This document shows, one piece after another, positions 1 through 10,600 of a stretch of DNA of 64,000 nucleotides. The first letter of the stretch is position 1, and each line of letters starts with the position of its first letter. Made by a program: the position numbers and the translations under genes. Source of the stretch: Symbiodinium natans (taxonomy: Eukaryota > Sar > Dinophyceae > Suessiales > Symbiodiniaceae); contig CAJNDS010002690.1 of assembly GCA_905221605.1 (NCBI GenBank), positions 384,501 through 448,500 on the forward strand, given 5' to 3'. Below the pieces are notes generated by a model. It was given only the letters and a program-made list of their open reading frames with translations. It did no database searches and was not told where the DNA came from.

Positions 1-139
1 TGGGCGCCCCTTTTAATCGCTTGCTGTGTCTTCAAACGAGCAAAAGGGACAGCCTAAGTGTTTCCTTGTGGTGTCCCCTTTCTTCGCTTGAAGATGCAGA
101 AAACGATCTAAAAGGACACCTGTTCCATCGCCCATATAT

Positions 140-183
<44 letters not shown>
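1..183. repeat. Partial copy of the 200-bp (GA)n-associated tandem unit, ending in (GA)n
   Basis: Matches the block at about 4467-4650 nearly base for base (AATCGCTTGCTGTGTCTTC, then GATGCAGAAAACGATC, then CCATATATAGGGAGAGAG). It ends in a GA run that abuts the assembly gap, so the gap probably reflects collapse of this repeat. Frames through it are by-products of the repeat and look non-coding. Confidence 0.85.
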
Positions 184-283
184 NNNNNNNNNNNNNNNNN
201 NNNNNNNNNNNNNNNNNNNNNNNNNNNNNNNNNNNNNNNNNNNNNNNNNNNNNNNNNNNNNNNNNNNNNNNNNNNNNNNNNNN
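184..283. other. Assembly gap (100 N)
   Basis: Exactly 100 N, a conventional size for a gap of unknown length. It sits directly after a (GA)n run. Sequence on both sides matches the 3.8-5.5 kb block, but in a different order. Confidence 0.99.
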
Positions 284-1108
284 TTCTATTAAACTTGGAT
301 TCCCTGTATCTCTCCTCTGTCCTTCTCTCTCGCTCCTCTTCTCCTGTTCCCCTCTAAACGATTGCTCTTTACAGATAGGTGCCCTCCCTCCTCTTCAGGA
401 AATCTCTTTTCGCTTATTTTGCTTTTTGAAGCGAATAAAACAACGGATAAGAGAGGAAAGGGAATGACTAAGTAAAGACAGGAGCTCTTCAATAGGTGCC
501 CTCCCTCCTCTTCAGGAAATCTCTTTTCCCGTATTTTGCTTTTTGAAGCGAAGAAAACAACAGATAAGAAGAGAGGAAAGGGAATTACTAAGTAAAGAGA
601 GGAGCTCTTCAATTTCCCTCCCTATATCTGATGTTACTTTTCCTTCTTGGGCGGTGCCCTTCTTTCTCCCTTGAAGATGCAGAAAACGATCAGGAAGGAC
701 ACCCGTTCCATCGCCCATATATAGACAGAGATAAATCATGAGCATCAGCTGGGTTTGCTGCCGATCCAAAATGGGCGTCCCTTTTAATCGCTTTCTGTGT
801 CTTGAAACGAGCAAAAGGGGCACCCTTACTAAGTGTTTTCTTGTGGTGTCCCTTTTCTTCGCTTGAAGATGCAGAAAACGATCCAAAAAGGACACCCGTT
901 CCATCGCCCATATATGGGGAGAGAGATAAATCATGAGCATCAGCTGGGTTTGCTGCCAAATCCAAAATGGGCGCCCCTTTTAATCGCTTGCTGTGTCTTC
1001 AAACGAGCAAAAGGGACACCCTAAGTGTGCTCTTGTGGGGTGTCCCTTTTCCTCGCTTGAAGATGCAGAAAACGATCAAAAAGGACACCCATTCCATCGC
1101 CCATATAT

Positions 1109-1157
<49 letters not shown>

Positions 1158-1336
1158 ATCATGAGCATCAGCTGGGTTGGCTGCCAATCCAAAATGGACG
1201 TCCCTTTTAATCGCTTTCTGTGTCTTCAAACGAGCAAAAGGGACACCCTAAGTGCTTTCTTGTGGGGTGTCCCTTTTCTTCGCTTGAAGATGCAGAAAAC
1301 GATCAAAAAGGACACCCATTCCATCGCCCATATGTG

Positions 1337-1379
<43 letters not shown>

Positions 1380-2033
1380 TGAGCATCAGCTGGGTTGGCT
1401 GCCAATCCAAAATGGACGTCCCTTTTAATCGCTTTCTGTGTCTTCAAACGAGCAAAAGGGACACCCTAGGTGCTTTCTTGTGGGGTGTCCCTTTTCCTCG
1501 CTTGAAGATGCAGAAAACGATCAAAAAGGACACCCATTCCATCGCCCATATATAGGGAGAAAGAGAGAAATCATGAGCATCAGCTGGGTTGGCTGCCAAT
1601 CCAAAATGGACGTCCCTTTTAATCGCTTTCTGTGTCTTCAAACGAACAAAAGAAAACACTTAGGTTCCTCACTTGAAGGTGCAGAAAACGGCCCAACAAG
1701 GACACCCGTTCCATCGCCCATATATGGAGAGAGAGAGAGAGAGGGAGAAAGGAAAAAATCATGAGCATCAGCTGGGTTTGCTTACATGTTCATTGTTATT
1801 CCTTTTGTTTTTTCTAACGGAAATGAACAAGAGAAGAGAAAATAAGAACCAGAGGAAAGATGAAAACGAGCACCATCTTCTCTTTGCCTGATTTTTGCAT
1901 TTCGCCTGTCCTCATTTCTCTTCCATTCTTTTCATTGCTCTTCCATTTAGAGTTGCATTCCTGTTGATCTCTCCTCTCTCCTTTCTCTCTCCCTTCTCTT
2001 CTCTTGTTCTCCTTTAAATCTCAAAAACACACA
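284..2033. repeat. Direct duplication, copy 1 (1.74 kb)
   Basis: Begins near TTGGATTCCCTGTATCTC and ends at TCAAAAACACACA. The same order of sequence recurs at 3790-5530, offset about 3.5 kb. It contains two copies of a CCCTCCCTCCTCTTCAGGAAATC segment and six tandem ~200-bp units marked by ATGAGCATCAGCTGGG (739, 933, 1162, 1380, 1574, 1761), most separated by GA runs. No convincing protein-coding gene. Confidence 0.9.
739..1790. repeat. Tandem ~200-bp unit with internal hairpin and GA microsatellite spacers
   Basis: Each unit runs from ATGAGCATCAGCTGGGT through TCGCTTTCTGTGTCTTCAAAC, then an inverted repeat (AAAAGGGACACC ... GGTGTCCCTTTT), then CATTCCATCGCCCATATA and a GA run of variable length. 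Units differ by a few bases, so the array is moderately diverged. The matching array in the second copy spans about 4240-5280. Confidence 0.85.
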
Positions 2034-2865
2034 ACAGGAAGCTTCTTTTCCTTGTTGAATGAAGAATGAAAAAAGAAGAAAAGAGATAGGGAAAGAAATT
2101 GAAGAGCTCCACTGCCTATTGGTTCATTCCATTTCCTCTCTTTCTATGTGTTGTTTTCCTTGTCGTTTCAGAAAGCAAGCAAAATAAGGGCAAGGGGGCT
2201 TCCTGAAGAGGAGAGAGGGCACCTATCTGCGAAGAGGTCTCTCTTCTGTTCAGTACCCTTCCAGAAAATTAAAATGGCCTCCTTGTTGTCTCTCCTCTCT
2301 CACTTCCCGTTCCCTTCTTTCCTTCTGTTTCCGTTTAACTGATAAAGCGCAAGACAGGTATGATAAAGCAGTGGAAGGTAAAGCAGAGGGTGACTCCTTG
2401 CGCTTGGACCTTGCCGTACTTCATCATGTCCCTCTTCTCGGCCTATCTCTTCTGCTCTTTTCCTTACTCTTCTCCTTTTCATAAATTCTTCCTCTTTAGT
2501 TGTTCTTATTTCGAAAAGAAAAAGGTAAGGGAGAGATAAGGGAGATAGGATAGATAAAGAAGAGTGTCATCTTCTCAGCGCCTCGTTTTGTCTCTCCATC
2601 TTCTCTATTCATCTCTCTTCTATTCTTTTCTTTGCCATTCCATTGAAATTGGATTCCTGTTATCTCTCCCCTCTCCTTCTCTCTCGCTCCTCTTCTCCTG
2701 TTCCCCTCTAAATGACAAAAACACAAGAAAGGAAGAACAAGAGGGGCATGTGTTGCAATAAAGCAGGAAGGGAATTGAAGAGCTCCTCTCGCTACTTTCT
2801 CATGCCCTTTCCTTTCTATCTACCACAATCTACCACACCAAAACACGACTCTCAGCTTCCAAATA
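2034..2865. other. CT-rich intergenic DNA, no gene seen
   Basis: Pyrimidine-biased (TCTCTTCT-type) sequence. A ~90-bp piece around 2395-2490 (ACCTTGCCGTACTTCATCAT) recurs around 3555-3640, so this block is duplicated within the repeat island. Frames here are low-complexity Ser/Leu/Phe strings without family resemblance. Confidence 0.6.
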
Positions 2866-2869
2866 TACT

Positions 2870-3175
2870 TCATCATGGGGAGAAGGGACATACTTCATCA
2901 CAGACTTGGCCCACAGGGAGAGGGGATATACTTCATCACGCTGCTGGGGGGCTGGATCACAAACATGGCCCACGGGGCGAGGGGACATACTTCAGCACAA
3001 AGAGAGGGAACCTACTTCATCACGCTGGTGGGATGCTGGATCACAGACCCGGCCTACGGGGAGAGGGGACATGCTTCATCACAAATTTGGCCCACGGGGA
3101 GAGGGGACATACTTCATCACAAATTTGGCCCGCGGGGAGAAGGGACATACTTCATCACAGACTTGGCTCACAGGA
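2870..3175. repeat. Minisatellite, 38-bp unit with longer variants
   Basis: About seven units built on ACTTCATCACAAATTTGGCC followed by CACGGGGAGAGGGGACAT, some with a GCTGGGGGGCTGGATCAC insertion. All three forward frames stay open across it because the unit length is not a multiple of three and lacks stops. The repetitive ITNLAHGERGHTSSQ-like translations are therefore best read as repeat artefacts. It is followed by AT-rich TTTAAATAATTTAAAT sequence (3185-3290). Confidence 0.85.
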
Positions 3176-3789
3176 GGCGCCAAAATAATCTAAATAATCT
3201 AATTATTCAAATCCATTGGTTCCTCTGGAAACCCAACCATTTAAATAATTTAAATAATTTAAGTATTCAAATACCTGGATTTAAATATTTTAGTTCTGGG
3301 GCGTCCCATCAAAAGGGAATAGGGAGAGACAAGGGAGAGATGATATATATAGAGCTTTGCGCTTTATTTTGTCACTCCGTCTCCTTGCTTCCTGTCTCTT
3401 CTCTTCTTTCCAGCACCCTTCCAGAAAAATGGCATCCTTGTTCTCTCTCCTCTCTCACTTCCCTTTCCCTTCTCTCTTTCTGTTACTTTTTGACTGATGA
3501 ACAACAAGAAAGGAACTTGCAGGATAAAACAGTGGCAGGGTAAGCAGAGGTTGCGCGTGGACCTTGCCGTACTTCATCATATCCCTCTTCTCGGCCTATC
3601 TCTTCTGCTCCTTTCCTTACTCTTCTCCTTTTCATAATTATTCCTCGTTAGTTGTTCTTATCTGGAAAAGAAAGAGGGAAGGGAGAGATAAGGGAGGGAG
3701 GATAGATAAAGAAGAGTGCCGTCTTCTCTGCGCCTTGTTTTGTCTCTCCCTCTTCTCTATTCATCTCTCTTCGATTCTTTTCTTTGCTG

Positions 3790-4621
3790 TTCTATTGAAG
3801 TTGGATTCCCTGTATCTCTCCTCTGTCCTTCTCTCTCGCTCCTCTTCTCCTGTTCCCCTCTAAACGATTGCTCTTTACAGATAGGTGCCCTCCCTCCTCG
3901 TCAGGAAATCTCTTTTCGCTTATTTTGCTTTTTGAAGCGAATAAACAACGGATAAGAGAGGAAAGGGAATGACTAAGTAAAGACAGGAGCTCTTCAATAG
4001 GTGCCCTCCCTCCTCTTCAGGAAATCTCTTTTCCCTTATTTTGCTTTTTGAAGCGAAGAAAACAACAGATAAGAAGAGAGGAAAGGGAATGACTAAGTAA
4101 AGAGAGGAGCTCTTCAATTTCCCTCCCTATATCTGATGTTACTTTTCCTTCTTGGGCGGTGCCCTTCCTTCTCCCTTGAAGATACAGAAAACGATCAGGA
4201 AGGACACCCGTTCCATCGCCCATATATCGACAGAGATAAATCATGAGCATCAGCTGGGTTTGCTGCCGATCCAAAATGGGCGTCCCTTTTAATCGCTTTC
4301 TGTGTCTTGAAACGAGCAAAAGGGGCACCCTTACTAAGTGTTTTCTTGTGGTGTCCCTTTTCTTCGCTTGAACAGAAAACGATCCAAAAAGGACACCCGT
4401 TCCATCGCCCATATATGGGGAGAGAGATAAATCATGAGCATCAGCTGGGTTTGCTGCCAATCCAAAATGGGCGCCCCTTTTAATCGCTTGCTGTGTCTTC
4501 AAACGAGCAAAAGGGGCACCCTAAGTGTTTTCTTGTGGTGTCCCTTTTCTTCGCTTGAAGATGCAGAAAACGATCTAAAAGGACACCTGTTCCATCGCCC
4601 ATATATAGGGAGAGAGAGAGG

Positions 4622-4652
<31 letters not shown>

Positions 4653-4820
4653 TGAGCATCAGCTGGGTTGGCTGCCAATCCAAAACGGGCGTCCCTTTTA
4701 ATCGCTTTCTGTGTCTTCAAACGAGCAAAAGGGACACCCTAAGTGCTTTCTTGTGGGGTGTGCCTTTTCCTCGCTTGAAGATGCAGAAAACGATCAAAAA
4801 AGGACCCCATTCCATCGCCC

Positions 4821-4851
<31 letters not shown>

Positions 4852-5530
4852 AAAAAAAAGAATCATGAGCATCAGCTGGGTTGGCTGCCAATCCAAAATG
4901 GACGTCCCTTTTAATCGCTTTCTGTGTCTTCAAACGAGCAAAAGGGACACCCTAAGTGCTTTCTTGTGGGGTGTCCCTTTTCCTCGCTTGAAGATGCAGA
5001 AAACGATCAAAAAGGACACCCATTCCATCGCCCATATATATATATAGAGAGAGAGAGAGAGAAAAAAATCATGAGCATCAGCTGGGTTGGCTGCCAATCC
5101 AAAATGGACGTCCCTTTTAATCGCTTTCTGTGTCTTCAAACGAACAAAAGAAAACACTTAGGTTCCTCACTTGAAGATGCAGGAAACGGCCCAACAAGGA
5201 CACCCGTTCCATCGCCCATATATGGAGAGAGAGAGAGAGGGAGAAAGGAAAAAATCATGAGCATCAGCTGGGTTTGCTTACATGTTCATTGTTATTCCTT
5301 TTGTTTTTTCTAACGGAAATGAACAAGAGAAGAGAAAAATAAGAACCAGAGGAAAGATGAAAACGAGCACCATCTTCTCTTTGCCTGATTTTTGCATTTC
5401 GCCTGTCCTCATTTCTCTTCCATTCTTTTCATTGCTCTTCCATTTAGAGTTGCATTCCTGTTGATCTCTCCTCTCTCCTTTCTCTCTCCCTTCTCTTCTC
5501 TTGTTCTCCTTTAAATCTCAAAAACACACA
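3790..5530. repeat. Direct duplication, copy 2 (1.74 kb)
   Basis: Second copy of 284-2033 in the same orientation and with the same internal order, including the ~200-bp units. It differs by small indels, GA run lengths and single bases (for example TTGAACAGAAAACG for TTGAAGATGCAGAAAACG near 4370). It breaks from copy 1 right after AAAACACACA and passes directly into the 587-bp tandem repeat. Confidence 0.9.
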
Positions 5531-5533
5531 GTG

Positions 5534-6657
5534 AGGAAGACAAGCTTCGAGGCGCTGGAGCCGCGCCGTTTTCAGGCATCGGCTTGGTCAACGAGTTGCT
5601 ATTTGTTGTCCGCAAAGTTAGTGTCTTAAGATTGTTCACCGATTGTTGTATGATGGTCACTGATTATCCGAGAAGTTTTCGCGGGTCTTTTGCAATGGGT
5701 GCTGTCGTTGCTTTTTTTTTGTTGGCTCCTTCTCGGCGGGGCAGTGGCTTCTGCGGTCATGGGAGTGTCCGTGGCGGAGGTGGACTGTAGCGGGTTGTGC
5801 GGCTGCATGATTCCAATGCTTGCGGTAAAGGCATGTGTCTCAAGGTGATTTTCTGCGGGAGTGTTTTCTGCACGAGACGGTTCAGGGCACTGCAGGACTC
5901 GCGTCCACTTCAGTTTGTGAAGAAGAGTACGAAGTTCGACAGATTGTCGAACCGACATCTGTACGCGTTGAATGATAATGTAGATGTCTTGAAAGAGTTA
6001 GGGCATCTTCATGAGAAGAAGCCTCTTTCAGTAGCAGTGATCTTTGTCGACGCACACCAAGCAACAATTGTGCACGACAGCTGGCGAGACTTGGCGTCGG
6101 CCGCAGCAGTTTCCCGAGTCAGGAAGACAAGCTCCGAGGCGCCGCAGCCGTGCCGTCTTCAGGCATCGGCTTGGTCGACCAGTTGCTATTGGTTGCCCGC
6201 AAAAATAGTGTCTTAAGATTGTTCACCGATTGTTGTATGATGGTCACTGATTACGCGAGACGTTTTCGAGGGTCTTTTGCAATGGGTGCCGTCGTTGCTT
6301 TTTTTTGGTCGGCTCCTTATCGGCGGGGCAGTGGCTTCTGCGGTCATGGGTGCGTCCGTGGCGGAGGTGGACTGTAGCGGGTTGTGCGGTTGTATGATTC
6401 CAATGCTTGCGGTAAAGGCAGTGATTTTCTGCGGGGGTGTTTTCTGCACGAGACGGTTCAGGGCACTGCAGGACTCGCGTCCACTTCAGTTTGTGAAGAA
6501 GAGTACGAAGTTTTACAGGTTGTCGAACCGACGTCTGTACGCGTTGAATGATAATGTAGATGTCTTGAAAGAGTTAGGGCATCTTCATGAGAAGATGCCT
6601 CTTTCAGTAGCAGTGATCTTTGCCGATCCACACCAAGCAACAATTGGGCACGACAGC
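5534..6657. repeat. Tandem repeat of a ~587-bp GC-rich unit (two copies)
   Basis: Unit 1 (5534-6120) starts AGGAAGACAAGCTTCGAGGC; unit 2 (6121-6657) starts AGGAAGACAAGCTCCGAGGC. They are ~95% alike by eye, with a 12-bp indel near 5835 and loss of similarity after CACGACAGCTG. Frames exist on both strands in both units, but none carries a motif I recognise. Function unknown; it could be part of a larger satellite or an old element. Confidence 0.85.
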
Positions 6658-6799
6658 TGACAGGACACTTCAATGTGCGCACAACGGTGCGCAGCTCGAC
6701 CCGAGAGACCGCTTGGATCATCCCCCACGCAAGAGCAGAAGTGATAGTTAGTAATCGTTGCCAACATCTGACTGCGTCTGTACGTTCGCATCAAAAAAA

Positions 6800-7651
6800 A
6801 GAGAGTAAATTATAAATCGTAAGCCCTAAACCCTAAGAGAACGAAATTGGTGAATTTGTGCTTCAGGTTTCTTGGATTTAGTTTGTTTATAGGTTTTTAA
6901 ATACAAAACAAGAGAGAACGTCAAATAATACATAAAGGTCCATGCCACATATATATATATATAAGACCTCACCCTAAAAAATCAAGCCTTAGCGCCCTTA
7001 ACCCAAAATTCATCTCTTGGGGCTTACCAGGGCTGATGGATGCTGAGGGTTTAGGGCCTCGGGGGGGGGGGGGGGGGGGGGGCGCCTGAAGACCGGCAAG
7101 CTACTGACGAACCCATCGTCAGAGAACTCCCTTTTTTTCGCCCAAGACTCTACGAAGCCTTCACATCTCAACGGAAAGACATGTTGGGTACGGACAAGAC
7201 ACGAAGACCTTGCGAAGCAGGGAATCGGGGCTACAGTACCCCTAAACCCTAAGCCCTAAAAAAAACCCAAAAAACCCTAAAGCCCCAAAAACCTTAAAAA
7301 CCCTAAAACCCTAAAACCCTAAAGCCCTAAAAACCTTCAAAACCCTCAACCCTGACCCTTTGGAGGGCAGGCTTTTCTGGTCCTTCTGAGGTGTGCACCG
7401 AGTGAGTCCGTTTAGGGTTACAGGCTCTTGGGTCCCTGGCAGATGTGAAGCAACAAAGCCCTATAGGAGAGTCAAAGGAAGTGGTTAGGGTGTAGGGTTT
7501 AGGGCTTCGGGTTTCGGGTTCAGGTTTAAGGGTTTAGGGTTTAGGGTTCAGGGTTCAGGTTTCAGGTTTAAGGGTTTAGGGTCTAGTGTTTAGGTGTAGG
7601 GTTTAGGGAGATGCAAGAGAGCTGGAAGCTTAAAACCGACGCCCATTCCAG
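6800..7651. other. Start of the telomere-like-tract domain; possible upstream exons
   Basis: The first CCCTAAA motifs appear at ~6820, and from here to the window end they are everywhere. It contains a run of about 22 G (7061-7082), a C-rich tract (7240-7345) and a G-rich tract (7490-7610). A frame reading PRLYEAFTSQRKDMLGT at ~7137-7190 faintly resembles the PR(I/L)YEA segment near the start of branching enzymes. The region between that segment and the next certain exon in the family (including GFRFDGV) is not present, so I do not call it an exon. Confidence 0.4.
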
Positions 7652-10600
7652 GCTTCACTGGCAACTACGAGGAGTCCTGCGTGCTTGCACTTCCTAAACC
7701 CTGAACCCTTAACCCTCAACCCTCAACCCTCAACCCTCAACCCTAAACCCTCAACCCTCAACCCTAAACCCTAAACCCTAAACCCTAAGCCCTGACCTCC
7801 AACCAAAGTTGGCCTGACACCAAGCCCCAGCCCGAGACTAAGAGCCCCTAAACGTCCCCTAACTAACCTCCTATAGCGTGTTGAGTAGTAAATGAGGGAA
7901 AGAGGTACCCCCATAGAATCTCTTAAAGGGGGTTTTATATATATATATATGTACACACATAAGAATGGGGGGGGGGATAATACAAAGTGCAGAAAAAAAA
8001 ACCCGATATGCCTTTTTTGAGGAGTATTACCCTAAACACTAAACCTAGCCTTTGGAGGAGTATTTCGGCTTGTCCACGGACGTGGACGCTGTCGTCTACC
8101 TCATGCTTGCCAGCGAGCTGGTCCGAAGCGCCGCCAGCTGCATCCCAGTGTCATGAGAATATGGGATTGGGGTTTGAGGGTTTAGGGATTAGGGTTTAGG
8201 GTTTAGGGTTTAGGGATTAAAGGTGTCAGAAAAGGATCCAAGTGGCTGAAGGCTTAGGACGTAGGCTTCCATATTCCGCAACTCAGGGTTCAAGAGTCCT
8301 TAGAGAACGGAATACGAACCTCATGATTGCGGGGATGTCGGCTCCAAAAGATATTTAATAAAGAAAATGTTAAGAAAGTCCAAAGAGAGCCACAGAGAGA
8401 GAGAGAGAGAGAGAGAGTGGGGTTTGGGGTTTAGGGTCAGAGTGTCCAGGGTCTACTAGGCTTGGCAATGTTGAGTCTGGCCGACTTCAGGTTTGTTCAG
8501 AGTTTAGGGTTCAGGCTTCCGCGTTCGAACACGAAGATTACAGGGTTTCGGGTTTAGGGTTTGGGGTTACAGCGCCCCAGTACGTAAGAGGCGATTGCGG
8601 TGAGCTTCTTGGGTATTTAGGGTCTAAGGGCTCAACCTGAACATCCTAAACCCCTAAGCCCGAAAAATCTAGAGGCTTTTGGTTTGGGGTTTAGGGTTTA
8701 GGGTTTAGGCGAAGCCCTAAGGGTTTGCTTTGGGTCACGGAAAAGATGTCCTGCAACCAACAGGCGTTCGCCCGGATGCTGTCATGATCGCCGAGGACAC
8801 AAGGGGGAGCTTGCAGGTTTATGGTTCAAAGGGCTGAATATGGGCCTTAGTCATTAGAATAGGGTTTTGGGGGTTATTCTAGTATAAACCATGTAGGGAC
8901 CATAAGGGAACACTAATAATTCTTCAGATCCCTCTATCATAGTGCGTTGTGTCCGACTTCGATGTTGCCGGTGCCGAGTAGCCCAAAACCCCAGAATCCA
9001 GAGGCATTCCAACTCGGCCTTGGCAACCTGATCTTCGAGCGAGATGCAGGGTCCTGGTACTTGCTGGCACAGCCCTAAACCCTAAATCCCGAAATCCCCA
9101 AAACCCCAGACCCTAGAAAGCCCAAACCCCAAGCTTCGCCGCAAGTCACCCAAATCCGACCTCAAAACCCCGAAACAGCGGATCACAAGATCCTACTATA
9201 AACCCCAATCCCTAAACTAAACCCTAAACCCTAAACCCTAAACCCTAAACCCTAAACCCTAAACCCTAAACCCTAAACCCTAAACCCTAAACCCTAAACC
9301 CTAGCCCCCAAACCCTAGCCCCGAAAACCATAAACCCTAGACCCAAATCCCCGAAGTTGGCTTCGAAGGACGTCTCCGGTATGCCTGGCTTGTGCGTGCC
9401 GGTGGCCGAAGGCAGCATTGGTTGGATCATCATGCGGTTTTTAGGGTTTCGCGTTTAGGGTTCGGGTTGAGGGTTGAGGGTTGAGGGTTTTGGGCTTGCC
9501 AAGTTGAACTCCCCAGCCCTGGGAAGCAAAAAGGGAGACGGGCTTTGATAGGATTCGATATAGGACTTTACCTGATTTCCTGTTGTCATCATTATCGTCT
9601 TCGTCTTCGCCTTTGTCTTCTCTGCAACGTCATCGTCAAAGTCGTTAGAACAATTATCAACATCATCATCGTCATCATCATCATGATCATCATCATCATG
9701 ATCATGATCACGATCATCAGGGCTGCTTGTTCGTTTGTCGTTGTTCATTCTTCTTTGTTGGGGGGCGGGTTGTGCTACACTAATTGCCTACTCCTTCAGG
9801 TTAGGGTGCTTAAATTCCCCCCCCCCCCCCCCGAACCGCAACCCCTCACCCGCCACTTGTAATATTCTCGGCAAATGAGACCCCAAAACCCTAGACCCTA
9901 AAAACCCTGAGCCATGTTTGTAGATCAGCCTCATCATGCTGACAGGTGGCATCGGCTTCGATTATCGCTTGGCCATGTCACTGCCCGACCTTTGGCAGCC
10001 CTGGTGCTTCTGGGTTTGGGGTTAAGGGTTCAGGGTAGGGTTTGGGGTTTAGACCTAAACCCTGATGCTTCTGGGTTTGGGGTTAAGGGTTCAGGGGTTT
10101 AGGGTCTAGGGTCTTAGCATCGAGAGTTTGGGGTCAGAGGGTGTAGTTTGCTTATTCCTTTTGTGAGTTTGTCAAAAAGCTTGGTGCTGAGGTGGCCAGT
10201 GGGGGTGGCTTCAAAGGTTCCGGGCACCCTAAGTCCTAAAGCCCAAGCTAGGTGGGCAAAAGCTCGTTGAGAGTTCTTTCGGGTAGGCACGTGGTCCCTT
10301 AAGATGGGGACCCCTTTTACATATACCCCTTATAAACCCTATAAAATCGAGGGCCTATACTCCGGAAGATGGTGCGGGACCATGTAACTACCCTTATGCA
10401 CTGGGATGTGGGCTGTCCGAATCCCTACAACCTGAACCCTGAAGCCGCGCCGTTAGGAATAGGAAGTTGGGCGAGGTTTTTTCGGGTATTCGGGAGGGCG
10501 GGACTTGAGGGGTCCATCCCTAACCCAAGGCTTCCAGATGTTGGGTTTCACCTTGGAACATGTGTACGACATGGTGCCCTGAGCCCTAAGCCCTAAACCC

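Noticed and set aside
2875-3543. 222-codon frame of HGERGHTSSQ-like repeats
   Set aside because: Minisatellite without stops in any forward frame; all frames give similar strings.
120-5280. Open frames with RERERERE or SLSLSLSL stretches
   Set aside because: They are (GA)n microsatellites read in frame inside a tandem repeat, without a family motif.
10168-10191. FVKKLGAE as the missing branching-enzyme microexon
   Set aside because: 24 nt cannot connect a phase-2 donor to a phase-0 acceptor; the 10457/10463-10475 candidate fits phase better.
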